In this document: piece by piece, positions 36,362-45,556 of the stretch | Layout of the letters: the number at the start of each line of letters is the position of its first letter | Position numbering within the stretch: the first letter of the stretch is position 1 | Source: Prolixibacteraceae bacterium | GTDB lineage: Bacteria > Bacteroidota > Bacteroidia > Bacteroidales > Prolixibacteraceae | Length of the DNA: 55,814 bases | Assembly (NCBI GenBank): GCA_021740385.1 | Contig: JAIOZY010000035.1 | Location: 1-55,814 of the forward strand | Direction: 5' to 3' | Translations under genes and position numbers: made by a program | The notes under the pieces: generated by a model | Told to the model about the DNA's origin: nothing | The model's database searches: none | What the model saw: the letters and a program-made list of their open reading frames with translations, nothing else

Positions 36362-37306
36362 ATGAACAAACTTAAAACCAACTACATTCAAAAACCTGTA
36401 TTTTTCGATCAGGATGGGTCAATTGATGATTTGGTTTCTCTAATTTTTTTATTAACCCTCGACAAATTCCGTTTAACCGGCGTTTCGTTAACCAATGCCA
36501 ATTGCATTGTTGATGAAGCCCTTCAAAGCATACTCAGGATATTTTCATTATTTTGCCGAAACGATTTGAAAGTTGCAGTTAGCGATGCACAACCCGTTAA
36601 CCAGTTTCCGCAAAAATGGCGCGAAAAACCGGCCTTAATTAACCAGCTGCCAAACTTCAGGGACATTAAACCCGATTTTTCAAAAAAAAGCAACGATGAA
36701 GCAAGCGATTTTACCGCGAAAAAAATCCTGGAGGAACCCGGAAAAACAATCATCATTGCCACAGGACCGGCAACCAACCTGTGCAATACGTTGAGAAAAT
36801 ACCCCGAAGTAGCCCAAAAAATTGAGAAGGTTTATTGGATGGCCGGTGCGTTGCTTTCGAACGGGAATGTTGTAGCTCCCGATCACGATGGGAGTGCCGA
36901 ATGGAATATATTCTGGGATCCGGTTTCGGCAAGGCAATTACTTGAAACAGGCCTCAAAATTGTTCTTTTCCCGCTCGATATTTGCATGCAGGTACCGGTC
37001 GATAATTATATTATGTATTACCTCAAGAAAGAAAACAACAGCCGTTTATCAAACCTGGTATACCGCATATTCGACATCAACTACCACAATCATCCAAAAT
37101 ACTACATGTGGGATGTTTTGCCCTCGATGTACCTCGGCTTTGCTGAATTTTTTAAACTATCGGGAACGTCAATCGATATTGAACAGCGGGGAACATCGGT
37201 GGGGAACATTTTTAAAACCTCGAAAGGGTTCCCAATCAGGTATGCAAGCATTGTTGACGATGAAGAATACTACGCAGCTTTTTTAAACCAGTTAAAACTC
37301 TTTTAA
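36362..37306 (+). CDS. Inosine/uridine-preferring nucleoside hydrolase family
   Basis: The 314-residue protein has the acidic calcium and ribose site of the family in the variant form FDQDGSIDDLVS, keeping Asp16, Asp18, Asp22 and Asp23 (normally DTDPGxDD). The later GPATNLCNTLRKYPE and LFPLDICMQVPV motifs and a C-terminal HPKYYMWD also fit. It cleaves nucleosides to ribose and base for salvage. The DQDGS variant means substrate preference is uncertain. The start at 36362 follows the -7 box. The gene is monocistronic and ends at a strong terminator. Confidence 0.82.
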   Translation: MNKLKTNYIQKPVFFDQDGSIDDLVSLIFLLTLDKFRLTGVSLTNANCIVDEALQSILRIFSLFCRNDLKVAVSDAQPVNQFPQKWREKPALINQLPNFRDIKPDFSKKSNDEASDFTAKKILEEPGKTIIIATGPATNLCNTLRKYPEVAQKIEKVYWMAGALLSNGNVVAPDHDGSAEWNIFWDPVSARQLLETGLKIVLFPLDICMQVPVDNYIMYYLKKENNSRLSNLVYRIFDINYHNHPKYYMWDVLPSMYLGFAEFFKLSGTSIDIEQRGTSVGNIFKTSKGFPIRYASIVDDEEYYAAFLNQLKLF

Positions 37307-37323
37307 CCCGATCCAAAAAAAAA

Positions 37324-37350
37324 GAGATTGGCCGGCGGCCAATCTCTCCC
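37324..37350 (+). terminator. Strong hairpin after the nucleoside hydrolase
   Basis: GAGATTGGCC-GGC-GGCCAATCTC (37324-37346) is a 10-bp perfect stem preceded by an A-run of nine bases. It is a terminator that would also serve the opposite strand, because the A-run becomes a T-run there, stopping the convergent response-regulator transcript. Confidence 0.7.
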
Positions 37351-37488
37351 ATGAAAAAAGTCTTACTAATGGCAGGGTAAAACGAAAAACTATCAATGAA
37401 GGGGTTTTCACTTGTTTATTCCTAAAAAGGGAAAAAGGTTACCCTCAAAAATCAATTTTTTTTAATTTTTTTTTGGAAAAAGGAAAAA

Positions 37489-37983
37489 TCAGATCAGATT
37501 TGGCGATAAAACAGTGACTGCCAGAATTATTGCAATAATGATGAGCAGGGCTATGAAAAATATGATAACACCCAACCTGTAACGCTTGTTCGATTTTACC
37601 AATTTGTTTACCGATTGGATTTTATTTATTTTATTCACCATTTTTTTCAGGGCCATTTGGTCTTTCACAATGTAATCGTAAGCTCCGTATTTCATTGTAT
37701 TAATAGCAACATCGATGTTGTCCTGTCCCGAAAGAAAAATAAATTCGATATTGGGGTTTTGTTCCTTTGCTTTTTTTAGCACTTCAATACCGTTCATCCC
37801 GTCTAGTAAAAAATCCTGAATAATAATATCGGGGTTACGGTATAAATTATTTATGGCATCTTCGCCGGAATAAAAAGGCATTACATTAGTAAACTTATTG
37901 GTTTTTAGGTAACTAACAATAAGTTTATTATATACACGGTTGTCTTCAACAACAAATATTAATGAGTTGTTAGCTTCTTGCAT
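37489..37983 (-). CDS. Response-regulator receiver domain with C-terminal membrane anchor
   Basis: The 164-residue protein is a complete receiver domain: acidic pocket Glu13-Asp14, phospho-acceptor Asp57 (IIQDFLLDGMNG), Ser85 (FLSGQ) and Lys107 (YIVKDQ). In place of an output domain, a charged linker (118-136) leads to one predicted transmembrane helix (137-159: RLGVIIFF..VTVL) and a 5-residue tail. The receiver would therefore be tethered at the inner membrane face. No kinase is adjacent. It may serve as a phosphate sink, scaffold, or partner of another membrane protein. Confidence 0.85.
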   Translation of the reverse strand: MQEANNSLIFVVEDNRVYNKLIVSYLKTNKFTNVMPFYSGEDAINNLYRNPDIIIQDFLLDGMNGIEVLKKAKEQNPNIEFIFLSGQDNIDVAINTMKYGAYDYIVKDQMALKKMVNKINKIQSVNKLVKSNKRYRLGVIIFFIALLIIIAIILAVTVLSPNLI

Positions 37984-38262
37984 GGTATCCGGCTCTGTTC
38001 AGAAATATCTCCAGAATGTTCACACTCCGAATTTACATTAAAAAAATTAACTGTCAATCTAAATTAATAATTTTTTCTGTATAGAATGGCAATTATACCG
38101 TTTCAAGCATTTTTTTACCCTTCTTCATTGCGTTTTCGAAATATTTACACCCTCAAAATGGCTGTTTACCGACAAAAACATTCAATACATACTACTTTGC
38201 ATTGCCCGGTACCTTGTGGTTTATTAATTTTGATTATAAATGTTTAACCAAATTTTACTCTA

Positions 38263-38589
38263 GTGAAAATTGAAAACACAAAAGCCCAAATGCGGAAAGG
38301 AGTTTTGGAGTATTGCATTCTTGAAATTCTTTCGAAAAAACCTGCTTACACCAGTAACATTATTGATGAAATGCACACCGCCAAAATGATTGTTGTTGAA
38401 GGCACCCTGTACCCGCTCCTTACCCGTTTGAAAAACGCCGGATTGCTAAGTTACAAATGGGAAGAATCGCAACAGGGCCCACCGCGTAAGTATTTTGAAT
38501 TAACCCCGAAAGGTAATAGTACCCTTGACGAGCTTCGAAAATCGTGGAATGAACTTGTATATTCAGTAAATTCGATAATAAAAAAATAA
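38263..38589 (+). CDS. PadR-family transcriptional regulator
   Basis: The 108-residue protein has a winged-helix DNA-binding domain of the PadR type (VLEYCILEILSKKPAYTSNIIDEM, then GTLYPLLTRLKNAGLLSYKWEESQQGPPRKYFELTPKG), with no C-terminal domain, the small-PadR form. It uses GTG at 38263. The PspC-domain gene follows after 12 nt, a typical PadR/PspC envelope-stress pairing, so it probably represses its own operon. Confidence 0.92.
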   Translation: MKIENTKAQMRKGVLEYCILEILSKKPAYTSNIIDEMHTAKMIVVEGTLYPLLTRLKNAGLLSYKWEESQQGPPRKYFELTPKGNSTLDELRKSWNELVYSVNSIIKK

Positions 38590-38601
38590 AAACCACAAAA
38601 A

Positions 38602-40161
38602 ATGAAAAAAAAACTGACTATCAATATCCGTGGAATTGTTTTCCACATTGACGAAGATGCGTATGACAAACTTAAAACTTATTTATCAAAGCTTTACAGC
38701 CATTTTAATAAAGAGGAGGGCGGAGCAGAAATTGTAAATGACATTGAATCGCGCATAGCCGAGCTGTTTTCCGAACGCATAAACGAAAATCGAAAGGTGG
38801 TCGATTTTGGGATGGTTGAAAACATTATTGAAATCATTGGCATGCCTGAAGATATTGCACGGGAAACCAATACCGGCGAAACTGCAGACAATGGCTCAAG
38901 CAGCAAAACCTACCATTACCAAAGCAGGCCGAAAAGGCTTTACCGTGACCCCGAATCAACCGTTATTGGTGGAGTGTGCAGCGGCTTAAGTTATTTTTTA
39001 AACCTCGACAAGGCACTGGTAAGGGTACTTTTCGTTGTAGTATTTCTGATCACTTCGGGGCTGGCGCTTTTTGTATACCTGATATTATGGATTGCCGTAC
39101 CACTGGCCCGCACTACTTCACAAAAATTTGAAATGAAGGGCGAATCCATCAATGTGGAGAACATCGGAAAAACGGTTAAAGATGATGTCTCGGCAACAAA
39201 AGAATCAACGGAGAAAAGCAGGCCCGATTACATCCGAAGGGATGAAACAAATTCCCGGGAAGGGAAAAGGGCTGGCTCAGTATTGGCAGGCATACTGGGA
39301 GTGTTTTTTATCGTTGTTAGCTTGTTGGGCATTATGGGACTAATTGCCGGAATTGTATTATCGTGGAAAGCAGCCGCCATGTTACCGGTTTTTGTCCCCG
39401 GTTTACACGGTGCAACTTATTTCAATTTTCTGTTTACCTATGAAACATTTACGGCACTCATGTTTTCATCATTGCTCGTTGCGGGCATACCCTTGTTGAT
39501 GATCATGTATGCCGGCACAAAAATGCTGTTCAATTACAAATCGAACAGCCGCGTTATTGTGTTGACGGCATTGGGATTTTGGATATTGGGAATTATTATC
39601 GCAATTGGCTCAACAGTAGGGGCCATTGGCAAATTAAGCAGCAATGCCACACTGAAAGAGAAACAAAAAATCGACATTACATCCGACACCATTTATGTTG
39701 AAATCGACGAGGAAAAATACGCCGGGTTTTACGAATCGAAAATTGAACTGAACAACGCGAAAGTATTAACAAACGGCAACGATGAAATTCTTGTCATTCA
39801 ACCGCTTTTTGATGTTGAAAAAAGCCGGACAGGTGAAACCGAAATGGTTTTTGCAAAACAGGCAAGGGGCAAAAACTACGACAAAGCACGCATAATAGCA
39901 GAAAAAATCGAAAGCGATGTAACAATTGCAGGAAACCGCATCATACTTAACCCCTGGTTTGAAGTTGGGAAAAAGGACAAATGGCGCTCTCAGTCACTCG
40001 ACCTGACCCTTATGCTTCCCGAAGGGAAAGTGGTTTACTTTAATGAAAACCTGCTTCCGGTTATGGACAACATCGATAATAATTCGGGATTATGGAAAGG
40101 AGACATGACCTGTATTTACCTTAAAATGGAACCCAAAGGCCTTACCTGTACAACAGAATAA
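38602..40161 (+). CDS. PspC-domain multi-pass membrane protein
   Basis: The 519-residue protein has an N-terminal cytoplasmic region with VNDIESRIAELFSERI and a PspC segment (LYRDPESTVIGGVCSGLSYFLNLDKALVRVLFV, about residues 110-145). It then has several transmembrane helices (about 147-173, 222-250, 275-300, 305-345) and a large C-terminal beta-rich domain ending at 519. It resembles the bifunctional PspC/LiaF-like stress membrane proteins of Bacteroidota. It lies between PadR and a DUF4252-like gene, all in one direction. Confidence 0.85.
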   Translation: MKKKLTINIRGIVFHIDEDAYDKLKTYLSKLYSHFNKEEGGAEIVNDIESRIAELFSERINENRKVVDFGMVENIIEIIGMPEDIARETNTGETADNGSSSKTYHYQSRPKRLYRDPESTVIGGVCSGLSYFLNLDKALVRVLFVVVFLITSGLALFVYLILWIAVPLARTTSQKFEMKGESINVENIGKTVKDDVSATKESTEKSRPDYIRRDETNSREGKRAGSVLAGILGVFFIVVSLLGIMGLIAGIVLSWKAAAMLPVFVPGLHGATYFNFLFTYETFTALMFSSLLVAGIPLLMIMYAGTKMLFNYKSNSRVIVLTALGFWILGIIIAIGSTVGAIGKLSSNATLKEKQKIDITSDTIYVEIDEEKYAGFYESKIELNNAKVLTNGNDEILVIQPLFDVEKSRTGETEMVFAKQARGKNYDKARIIAEKIESDVTIAGNRIILNPWFEVGKKDKWRSQSLDLTLMLPEGKVVYFNENLLPVMDNIDNNSGLWKGDMTCIYLKMEPKGLTCTTE

Positions 40162-40197
40162 TCATATAAAAATTTCAATTACTCAACACAAAATAAA

Positions 40198-40734
40198 ATG
40201 AATACAATATTAAAAACAGTTGCATTGCTGGCTTTTGTGTTTGCATCATTGCAAGGATTAACCAAAAGCAATTCGGACAAAATATACAACATGTATTTAC
40301 GGGAAAAAGGGGTAACAATCCTTGGTTTCTCGAAATCGACTGTAGAACCCTTCGAAATATTTATGGATGACATTACACGTGATGTTACCCGTGATATGGA
40401 AAAGATACGTTTCCTGGCCTACAATGAACCGGAAGGACATTTCTCATCGGTACAGGTTTTTGAACGGATCATTGACGAATTAAACGAAAAACCTTATTTC
40501 TTTATCAATCCCGATGAAATTGATGTCGGCAACTGTGAACTTGATGTAAACGACGATGATGTTAAGCTTATAGGTCGGGGTAACAGGAATTATATGGATG
40601 AATTACATATCATCTTCATTGACAATGATACCTGCTTTCTCGTTTCATTTTTTGGAAAAACCAATATTGACGATATCCGAAAACTTGCCTGTTTTAGCCA
40701 TTCAGCCCACTGGGATTGGGATTGGGATTTTTAA
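40198..40734 (+). CDS. DUF4252-like secreted protein
   Basis: The 178-residue protein has a signal peptide (1-22), a beta/alpha body with KIRFLAYNE and DELHIIFIDNDTCFLVSFFGKTNIDDIRKL, and an unusual C-terminus of repeated Trp-Asp (WDWDWDF). The GGGATT repeats in the DNA account for this. The body resembles DUF4252 (heat-stable autotransporter-like) proteins. It follows the PspC gene by 36 nt and ends before a terminator. Function is unknown. Confidence 0.6.
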   Translation: MNTILKTVALLAFVFASLQGLTKSNSDKIYNMYLREKGVTILGFSKSTVEPFEIFMDDITRDVTRDMEKIRFLAYNEPEGHFSSVQVFERIIDELNEKPYFFINPDEIDVGNCELDVNDDDVKLIGRGNRNYMDELHIIFIDNDTCFLVSFFGKTNIDDIRKLACFSHSAHWDWDWDF

Positions 40735-40772
40735 CCCGAATCATTTAAAAAACGTTATACGATAATATGTAT

Positions 40773-40807
40773 AAGCCTGAATTGCATCTTTCAGGCTTTT
40801 TTTTATT
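40773..40807 (+). terminator. Intrinsic terminator of the PadR/PspC operon
   Basis: AAGCCTGA (40773-40780) and TTCAGGCTT form an 8-bp stem followed by eight T residues. Confidence 0.85.
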
Positions 40808-40837
40808 TACTTTGAAGTGAAATAAAAACCGGAAATT

Positions 40838-41080
40838 ATGTTAGCTGTATTTCTTTATTTTGTAAACCTCATCAGAACATTGCTAATCCTGGTTGTTGTG
40901 TTTTTATTAGTAAGATGGATAGTGAAATTGCTAACACCAGGCAACACAAACCGGGATAAGCACAAAGAGGAAAAAAACGAAGGTGAAACCACCGTCCATT
41001 TCAACAAAAAAGGGGAAAAAATAATTGACAAAGACAAAGGCGAATACGTCGATTTCGAGGAAGTTGATGATTCAAAATAA
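40838..41080 (+). CDS. DUF4834 small membrane protein
   Basis: The 80-residue protein has one transmembrane helix (residues 8-32) and a charged C-terminal tail with HFNKKGEKIIDKDKGEYVDFEE, the DUF4834 pattern that is found only in Bacteroidota. The role is unknown. It is a lone gene after the terminator at 40773-40807 and ahead of metK. Confidence 0.85.
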   Translation: MLAVFLYFVNLIRTLLILVVVFLLVRWIVKLLTPGNTNRDKHKEEKNEGETTVHFNKKGEKIIDKDKGEYVDFEEVDDSK

Positions 41081-41133
41081 CATATCAAAACAAGACCGAC
41101 AAAACAACCTATGGCATTTTAAGTAAATGTTTT

Positions 41134-41141
41134 TATATTTG
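41134..41141 (+). promoter_or_regulatory. -7 box in the metK leader region
   Basis: TATATTTG matches TAnnTTTG. The -33 region is weak. It would give a leader of about 140 nt before metK (start 41289). I found no SAM riboswitch fold in that leader by eye. Confidence 0.5.
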
Positions 41142-41288
41142 CCCCGTTATTTGTGGAAAGATTTGTGAACGATTGCAACCACAGAAAAAAATGCTAAAGC
41201 ATTCATTGCTTCACCGATTGCTTTCATTTACACACATCATCCACACAATTGTTAACATGCCTTTTAGAGGCTTATAAATATTTGTGTT

Positions 41289-42578
41289 ATGAGTTATTTA
41301 TTTACATCCGAATCGGTATCGGAAGGACATCCCGATAAAGTTGCCGATCAAATTTCCGATGCACTGCTCGACAAAATACTGGCTTTCGACCCCAATTCGA
41401 AAGTTGCATGTGAAACGCTGGTTACAACCGGGCAGGTTGTACTGGCCGGCGAAATTAAAACCGACACGTACATTGACGTGCATGAAGTTGCCCGCGACGT
41501 GATAAACCGCATTGGCTATACCAAGGCCGAATACCGTTTCGACGGCGACTCCTGCGGGGTATTCTCATCCATACACGAACAAAGCCCCGATATTAACCGC
41601 GGCGTTGTAAGGCAAGATCCCATGGAACAAGGTGCTGGCGACCAGGGAATGATGTTTGGCTATGCCTGCCGTGAAACCGATAACTACATGCCCCTTTCGC
41701 TCGAATTATCGCATAAATTATTGCTCGAACTTGCTGCCATCAGGCGTGAAGAAAAAGCAATGACCTACCTCAGGCCCGATTCAAAATCACAAGTCACCAT
41801 TGAATACAACGACGAAGGCAATCCGCAAAGGGTACACACGATCGTTGTGTCAACCCAACACGATGAGTTTATCAAACCTGAAAGCAATACGCCCGAAGCA
41901 CAACTGAAGGCAGACGAGGCAATGATTGCCAAAATCAGGGAAGATGTCATAAACATCCTGATTCCCCGGGTACTTAAAACACTGCCGGAAAGGGTACAGG
42001 CTTTGTTCGACGACAACATTGTTTACCACGTGAACCCCACCGGCAAGTTTGTAATTGGCGGGCCTCACGGCGATACCGGGTTAACCGGACGGAAAATTAT
42101 TGTTGACACTTACGGGGGCAAGGGAGCTCACGGCGGCGGCGCTTTCTCGGGAAAAGACCCTTCGAAGGTCGACCGCTCGGCAGCCTATGCCAGCCGGCAC
42201 ATTGCCAAAAACCTTGTAGCAGCAGGTGTAGCCGACGAAATTCTGGTGCAGGTTTCGTATGCCATTGGGGTAGCCAAACCCATGAACATTTTCGTGAATA
42301 CGTATGGAAAATCGAACGTGAAGCTTTCCGACAGTGAAATTGCTGAAAAAATTGAAAGCATTTTCGACATGCGGCCTAAAGCCATTGAAGAACGACTAAA
42401 ACTACGCAACCCCATTTACGAAGAAACCGCTTCGTACGGGCACATGGGACGCGAACCTCAAAAGGTAACCAAGCGTTTTGAATCGACCTATTTCGACCCG
42501 GTTGAAATGGAAGTTGAACTGTTTACCTGGGAGAAACTCGACTATGTTGAAAAAGTTAAAGCAGAATTTAGCTTGTAA
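41289..42578 (+). CDS. metK: S-adenosylmethionine synthase
   Basis: MetK makes SAM from methionine and ATP. The 429-residue protein has [21 protein letters not shown] near residues 7-27 (His14, Asp16), [10 protein letters not shown]-type [11 protein letters not shown], and [28 protein letters not shown], all classical motifs. It starts the methionine cluster. metY and metA follow downstream in the same direction, with separate transcription signals between them. A rho-independent terminator follows directly. Confidence 0.98.
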   Translation: MSYLFTSESVSEGHPDKVADQISDALLDKILAFDPNSKVACETLVTTGQVVLAGEIKTDTYIDVHEVARDVINRIGYTKAEYRFDGDSCGVFSSIHEQSPDINRGVVRQDPMEQGAGDQGMMFGYACRETDNYMPLSLELSHKLLLELAAIRREEKAMTYLRPDSKSQVTIEYNDEGNPQRVHTIVVSTQHDEFIKPESNTPEAQLKADEAMIAKIREDVINILIPRVLKTLPERVQALFDDNIVYHVNPTGKFVIGGPHGDTGLTGRKIIVDTYGGKGAHGGGAFSGKDPSKVDRSAAYASRHIAKNLVAAGVADEILVQVSYAIGVAKPMNIFVNTYGKSNVKLSDSEIAEKIESIFDMRPKAIEERLKLRNPIYEETASYGHMGREPQKVTKRFESTYFDPVEMEVELFTWEKLDYVEKVKAEFSL

Positions 42579-42601
42579 CCAGATAAATCAATAAAAATTT
42601 T

Positions 42602-42638
42602 AACCCCGGTTCATTGATTTGTTCCGGGGTGTTTTTTT
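42602..42638 (+). terminator. Intrinsic terminator of metK
   Basis: ACCCCGG (42603-42609) and CCGGGGT (42624-42630) with a 14-nt loop, followed by GTTTTTTTG. Confidence 0.85.
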
Positions 42639-42646
42639 GGCGGGAA

Positions 42647-42725
42647 GGGCGAATTTTATTCGCCCGAAAAAAGGGACAGGCGATTTGTAATCGCCCGAAT
42701 CGTGCGATTACAAATCACACGTCCC
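42647..42725. repeat. Two hairpin elements after metK
   Basis: The first hairpin is GGGCGAAT-TTT-ATTCGCCC (42647-42665). The second has GGGAC (42673) facing GTCCC (42721) around a perfect 13-bp inverted pair at 42682-42694 and 42704-42716. Both contain GCGA/CGCC-type cores. They are not needed as terminators because one already precedes them, so they are probably dispersed palindromic repeats. Confidence 0.7.
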
Positions 42726-42810
42726 AATCTCACTTCCTAAAATTTCGTTAAGAAAACATGAAATGAACCTTTTTAAATCTGGTTTGTTTCCTTTTTTAAA
42801 TTTCGGCAAT

Positions 42811-42818
42811 TATGTTTG
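42811..42818 (+). promoter_or_regulatory. -7 box of the metY leader transcript
   Basis: TATGTTTG matches TAnnTTTG. TTTG at 42783-42786 lies 24 nt upstream and could be the -33 element. The predicted start lies near 42823, about 15 nt before the Met-rich leader ORF. Confidence 0.5.
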
Positions 42819-42838
42819 TCGTTACAAAACAACACAAA

Positions 42839-42925
42839 ATGAACAACCGCATCCATACCGTTTCTTTCCGTTGCATGATGCCCATGGGTATGATGATGCG
42901 AATGCTTTCGCGCATGAGCAAATAA
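42839..42925 (+). CDS. Methionine-rich leader peptide ahead of metY
   Basis: A 28-codon frame starts at ATG 42839 and stops at TAA 42923-42925. It has nine methionines: Met1, then Met13, 14, 16, 18, 19, 20, 22 and 26. That puts eight Met in the 14 residues 13-26, preceded by a Cys at 12. It is the smallest kind of attenuation leader: an ORF next to a promoter, with control codons for the end product of the downstream pathway. Ribosomes would stall there when charged initiator-independent Met-tRNA is low. The Met cluster sits over the first of the downstream stem-loops. Confidence 0.75.
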   Translation: MNNRIHTVSFRCMMPMGMMMRMLSRMSK

Positions 42926-43014
42926 CGGGTTCATTTTGTATTTGTGTACATGCGCTTCCTTTCAACTTTATTCATCACTTAGGTGTTACATTTCATATTT
43001 CAGCTAACCCGCTG
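42898..43014 (+). promoter_or_regulatory. Stem-loops of the putative metY attenuator
   Basis: Several competing pairings are seen: GCGAA-TGCT-TTCGC at 42898-42911 inside the leader ORF; GCGCATG at 42910-42916 with CATGCGC at 42949-42955; CGGGTT at 42926-42931 with AACCCG at 43006-43011; and CAGC-TAACCC-GCTG at 43001-43014. The first two overlap at 42910-42911 and compete for those bases. No clear T-run marks an intrinsic terminator, so control could be on elongation by Rho or on translation. Confidence 0.4.
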
Positions 43015-43058
43015 ATGATGTTTCACTTTTAATTCTTCAGAAGTAAAATCAATAATAA

Positions 43059-44360
<1,302 letters not shown>

Positions 44361-44363
44361 GAC

Positions 44364-44450
44364 GGAGGTTGAGGTTAAGGCTGAGGTTGAGTCCATTCTA
44401 AAATTGCATTTGCAAAACCTCAACCTAAACCTAAACCTAAGCCTTAACCT
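44364..44450. repeat. Inverted repeat of GGTTNA hexamers after metY
   Basis: GGTTGAGGTTAAGGCTGAGG (from about 44367) faces CCTAAACCTAAGCCTTAACC (ending 44449), with about 18 of 20 positions matching and a 39-nt loop. Both arms are built from a 6-nt period. It can form a long hairpin in the metY-metA gap. Confidence 0.8.
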
Positions 44451-44487
44451 ATTATATTTTAGTGATTAACTTCAAAATCTGATTATT

Positions 44488-45405
44488 ATGCCAGTAAATA
44501 TACCCGATAAACTACCGGCCATCGAGGCATTAAAAAAAGAAAACATTTTTGTCATAGACAACACGCGGGCGCTTCACCAGGATATCCGTCCGTTGCGTAT
44601 TGCCGTACTGAACCTGATGCCCATAAAAGCAACGACTGAAACCGACCTGCTCAGGCTCCTGTCGAACACACCCTTGCAAATTGAACTCGACCTGATAAAA
44701 CTTGAGGGGCACACGCCCAAACACACCCCGGCTGAACATATGCGGGCATTCTACCTTGGTTTTAACCAAATAAAACACCGCAAATACGACGGATTAATTG
44801 TAACCGGGGCACCCGTGGAACAGCTCGAATACGAAGAAGTAACCTATTGGAAAGAATTGAAGGAGGTATTCGAATGGGCTGAGCATCACGTGCAATCGTC
44901 GTTTTTTATCTGCTGGGCATCAATGGCTGCCCTGTACCATTATTATAATATTCCCAAATATCCCTTGTACGAAAAAATGTTCGGGGTATTCAGGCACAAG
45001 GCCAACATTCCAAACCTGCCCATATTCCGCGGTTTCGACGACGAGTTTCACATTCCCCACTCGCGGCATACCGAAGTAAGGGCAACCGACATTGAACAAA
45101 TTCCGCAACTTGAAATTGTTGCCCGGTCGGACGAAGCAGGGGTGGCCGTAGTGCAGGAGCGCAATGGGCGTAAATTTTTTGTAACCGGCCATGCCGAATA
45201 TGCAGCGATGAATTTGAATGAGGAGTATGTCAGGGATGTGGGGAAAGGTTTGCCAATTAAAATTCCGCAACATTATTACCAAAACGATGATCCGGGAAAC
45301 AACCCGGTAGTAAGATGGAGGGGTCACGCCAATTTACTTTTTTCAAACTGGCTGAACTATTATGTGTACCAGGAAACACCGTTTAATATTGATGAGATTG
45401 AATAA
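44488..45405 (+). CDS. metA: Homoserine O-acetyltransferase (MetA type)
   Basis: The 305-residue protein makes the activated homoserine that MetY uses. The catalytic Cys142 lies in FFICWASMAALYHYY, and the family motifs ENIFVIDNTRALHQDIRPLRIAVLNLMP, HMRAFYLGFNQI and HSRHTEVRATDI are present. Position 111 is Glu (GAPVEQLEY), the residue reported to select acetyl-CoA over succinyl-CoA in MetA. The product should therefore be O-acetylhomoserine, in agreement with metY next door. It is separated from metY by an inverted repeat and from the next gene by another. Confidence 0.94.
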   Translation: MPVNIPDKLPAIEALKKENIFVIDNTRALHQDIRPLRIAVLNLMPIKATTETDLLRLLSNTPLQIELDLIKLEGHTPKHTPAEHMRAFYLGFNQIKHRKYDGLIVTGAPVEQLEYEEVTYWKELKEVFEWAEHHVQSSFFICWASMAALYHYYNIPKYPLYEKMFGVFRHKANIPNLPIFRGFDDEFHIPHSRHTEVRATDIEQIPQLEIVARSDEAGVAVVQERNGRKFFVTGHAEYAAMNLNEEYVRDVGKGLPIKIPQHYYQNDDPGNNPVVRWRGHANLLFSNWLNYYVYQETPFNIDEIE

Positions 45406-45409
45406 GAAG

Positions 45410-45493
45410 GTTGTCGTTGTTATCAGCTTCGCGTTATCATTGTTAAATGACACGTCAACTACTATACAATGACAACCTGATAACAATGACAAC
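45410..45493. repeat. Inverted repeat after metA
   Basis: GTTGTCGTTGTTATCAG (45410-45426) faces CTGATAACAATGACAAC (45477-45493), matching at 16 of 17. A second simple repeat ACAATGAC occurs around it. It may end the metA transcript. The next gene (DUF2202) is convergent. Confidence 0.75.
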
Positions 45494-45556
45494 AATGAAC
45501 AAAATAAGAGGCTGCCTTATGTGACAACCTCATTATAACAGAAAGCAATTCGCTAT

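Noticed and set aside
41142-41288. SAM riboswitch in the metK leader
   Set aside because: I could not draw the conserved cores of the known SAM riboswitch classes in this leader; no tool was available to test this formally.
42763-43032. Longer frame overlapping the Met-rich leader in another phase
   Set aside because: It begins upstream of the -7 box at 42811 and runs through the stem-loop region; the composition has no protein character, and the Met-rich frame explains the position better.
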